From contig JBOGDQ010000303.1 in NCBI GenBank assembly GCA_050742975.1, forward strand, positions 1-21,670: DNA of 21,670 nucleotides, read 5' to 3'. The notes below the pieces were generated by a model that was given only the letters and a program-made list of their open reading frames with translations, searched no databases and was not told where the DNA came from. The stretch is from JBDTGE01 sp050742975. Lineage in GTDB: Bacteria > Actinomycetota > Actinomycetes > Mycobacteriales > Jatrophihabitantaceae. Position numbers and translations under genes: made by a program. This document shows positions 20,821-21,670 of the stretch, piece after piece; the stretch's first letter is position 1; the number at the start of each line of letters is the position of its first letter.

Positions 20821-21670
20821 GCCGGGACCTCCTCCTGGATCGACGCGACGAACTGGGCGAACTCGGCGCGCTGCTCGCGCAGGTCGTCCGGCATGTCGAC
20901 GTGGACGTTGTCGAACACCGACTCCGGGCTCGGGTTCGGCAGCGCGCGGCAGCCGCTGCGTACGTGCTCGGCCAGCGCCTTCGACTCCTTCTCGACGTCC
21001 TTGAAGAACTCCGGCGCGACCCGGGCCTCCCGGGTCAGGTACGCCCGGACCCGCTCGATCGGGTCCTTCAGCTTCCAGGTCTCGGCCTCGCTGCCCAGCC
21101 GGTAGCGGCGCGGGTCGTCGTTGGTCGTGTGTGGGTTCATCCGGTAGGTGAAGGCCTCGATCAGGGTCGGGCCTTGTGCGTTGCGCGCGTCGTCCAGCGC
21201 CTTGCGGGTGACGGCCAGGCTCGCCAGCACGTCGTTGCCGTCGATGCGGACGCCGGGGAAGCCGAAACCGCTGGAGCGCTTGTACAGCGGGACGCGGCTC
21301 TGCGTGGTGACCGGCTCGCTGATGGCCCACTGGTTGTTCTGGCAGAGGAAGACGACCGGCAGGTTGCCGGCCGCGGCGAACACGAACGACTCGTTGACGT
21401 CGCCCTGGCTGGACGCCCCGTCGCCGAAGAAGGCGAGGACCGCGGTGTCGCGCTCGGGATCGCCGGTACCGACCGCGCCGTCGCGGACGACGCCCATCGC
21501 GTAGCCGGTCGCGTGCAGCGTCTGCGCCCCGATGACGATCGTGTACAGGTTGAAGTTGTTCGACCGGGGATCCCAGCCGCCGAGGTTCGTACCGCGATAC
21601 AGGCCGAGCAGGGTGAGCGGGTCGACGTCGCGGCACCAGGCGACGCCGTGCTCGCGGTAGGTGGGAAAGG
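20817..21670 (-). CDS. bkdA: 2-oxoacid dehydrogenase E1 component, alpha subunit (N terminus outside window)
   Basis: The frame is open to the window edge; 283 C-terminal residues are present. The visible part begins FPTYREHGVAWCRDVDP, which is the conserved active-site loop region, then LGLYRGTNLGGWDP. The thiamine-diphosphate motif GDGASSQGDVNESFVFAAAGNLPVVFLCQNN (GDG to NN) is complete, followed by WAISEPV. Later TYRMNPHTTNDDPRRYR matches the phosphorylation-loop region of the family. It binds ThDP/Mg2+ and carries out decarboxylation with E1-beta. It is the first visible gene of the E1-alpha, E1-beta, E2 operon, so the promoter is outside the window. About 80 residues are missing. Confidence 0.93.
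   Translation of the reverse strand, partial: FPTYREHGVAWCRDVDPLTLLGLYRGTNLGGWDPRSNNFNLYTIVIGAQTLHATGYAMGVVRDGAVGTGDPERDTAVLAFFGDGASSQGDVNESFVFAAAGNLPVVFLCQNNQWAISEPVTTQSRVPLYKRSSGFGFPGVRIDGNDVLASLAVTRKALDDARNAQGPTLIEAFTYRMNPHTTNDDPRRYRLGSEAETWKLKDPIERVRAYLTREARVAPEFFKDVEKESKALAEHVRSGCRALPNPSPESVFDNVHVDMPDDLREQRAEFAQFVASIQEEVPA

Noticed and set aside
19834..21636. 600-codon single E1 frame
   Set aside because: Only 19834-20820 is E1-beta; upstream of that the frame is Arg/Pro-rich and out of phase with the clear E1-alpha frame.

Overview
The window is high-GC (estimated by eye at about 70%) actinobacterial chromosome. This is supported by the strong G/C bias at third codon positions, many GTG starts, an actinobacterial-type LexA box, and lineage-typical families: an acVLRF1 release-factor-like protein, a deazaflavin-dependent nitroreductase, an actinobacterial ImuA, a DUF2630 domain and a BkdABC-type 2-oxoacid dehydrogenase. 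I cannot place the genus. There is no tRNA, rRNA, CRISPR array, transposase or phage gene.

Layout. 1-255: C-terminal end of a UDP-glucose 6-dehydrogenase. 314-1951 (minus): acVLRF1 and an EamA exporter, divergent from a CGNR zinc-finger regulator (2025-2558). 2567-6042 (minus): a two-gene exporter in which the ATPase is fused behind a membrane-anchored S15-like hydrolase. 6146-7796 (minus): purK-purE, divergent from a GtrA-type membrane protein (7897-8391). 8451-8915 (minus): a hemerythrin-like helical protein. 9000-9814: an SOS-regulated imuA, followed by a repeat-rich gap (9815-10343) where imuB is normally found. 10344-12438 (minus): a two-component system, divergent from an exported LolA/RseB-like protein (12565-13662). 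13666-15321 (minus): a DHA2-type MFS exporter with a fused DUF2630 domain. 15517-15720: a cold-shock protein with a strong terminator. 15787-18075 (minus): a Ddn-like protein and an NHLRC2-like thioredoxin/NHL protein. 18125-18259 (minus): a 44-residue protein with its own promoter and ribosome binding site. 18357-21670 (minus): E2, E1-beta and E1-alpha of a bkd-type complex; E1-alpha runs off the window.

Most genes are household functions: purine synthesis, 2-oxoacid oxidation, export, sensing and DNA damage response. The unusual material is structural. At least four different palindromic repeat families are present. (1) A roughly 48-bp GTGAATACCCC element occurs twice, each time between convergent genes. 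(2) A GATCTTGTTGC array with a 20-bp-arm hairpin fills the space after imuA. (3) and (4) Two different palindromic elements lie in frame in the linkers of the E2 gene. Two gene fusions (hydrolase-ABC ATPase and MFS-DUF2630), an orphan-looking imuA and a recurring -10-like hexamer exactly 6 nt before start codons also deserve attention.
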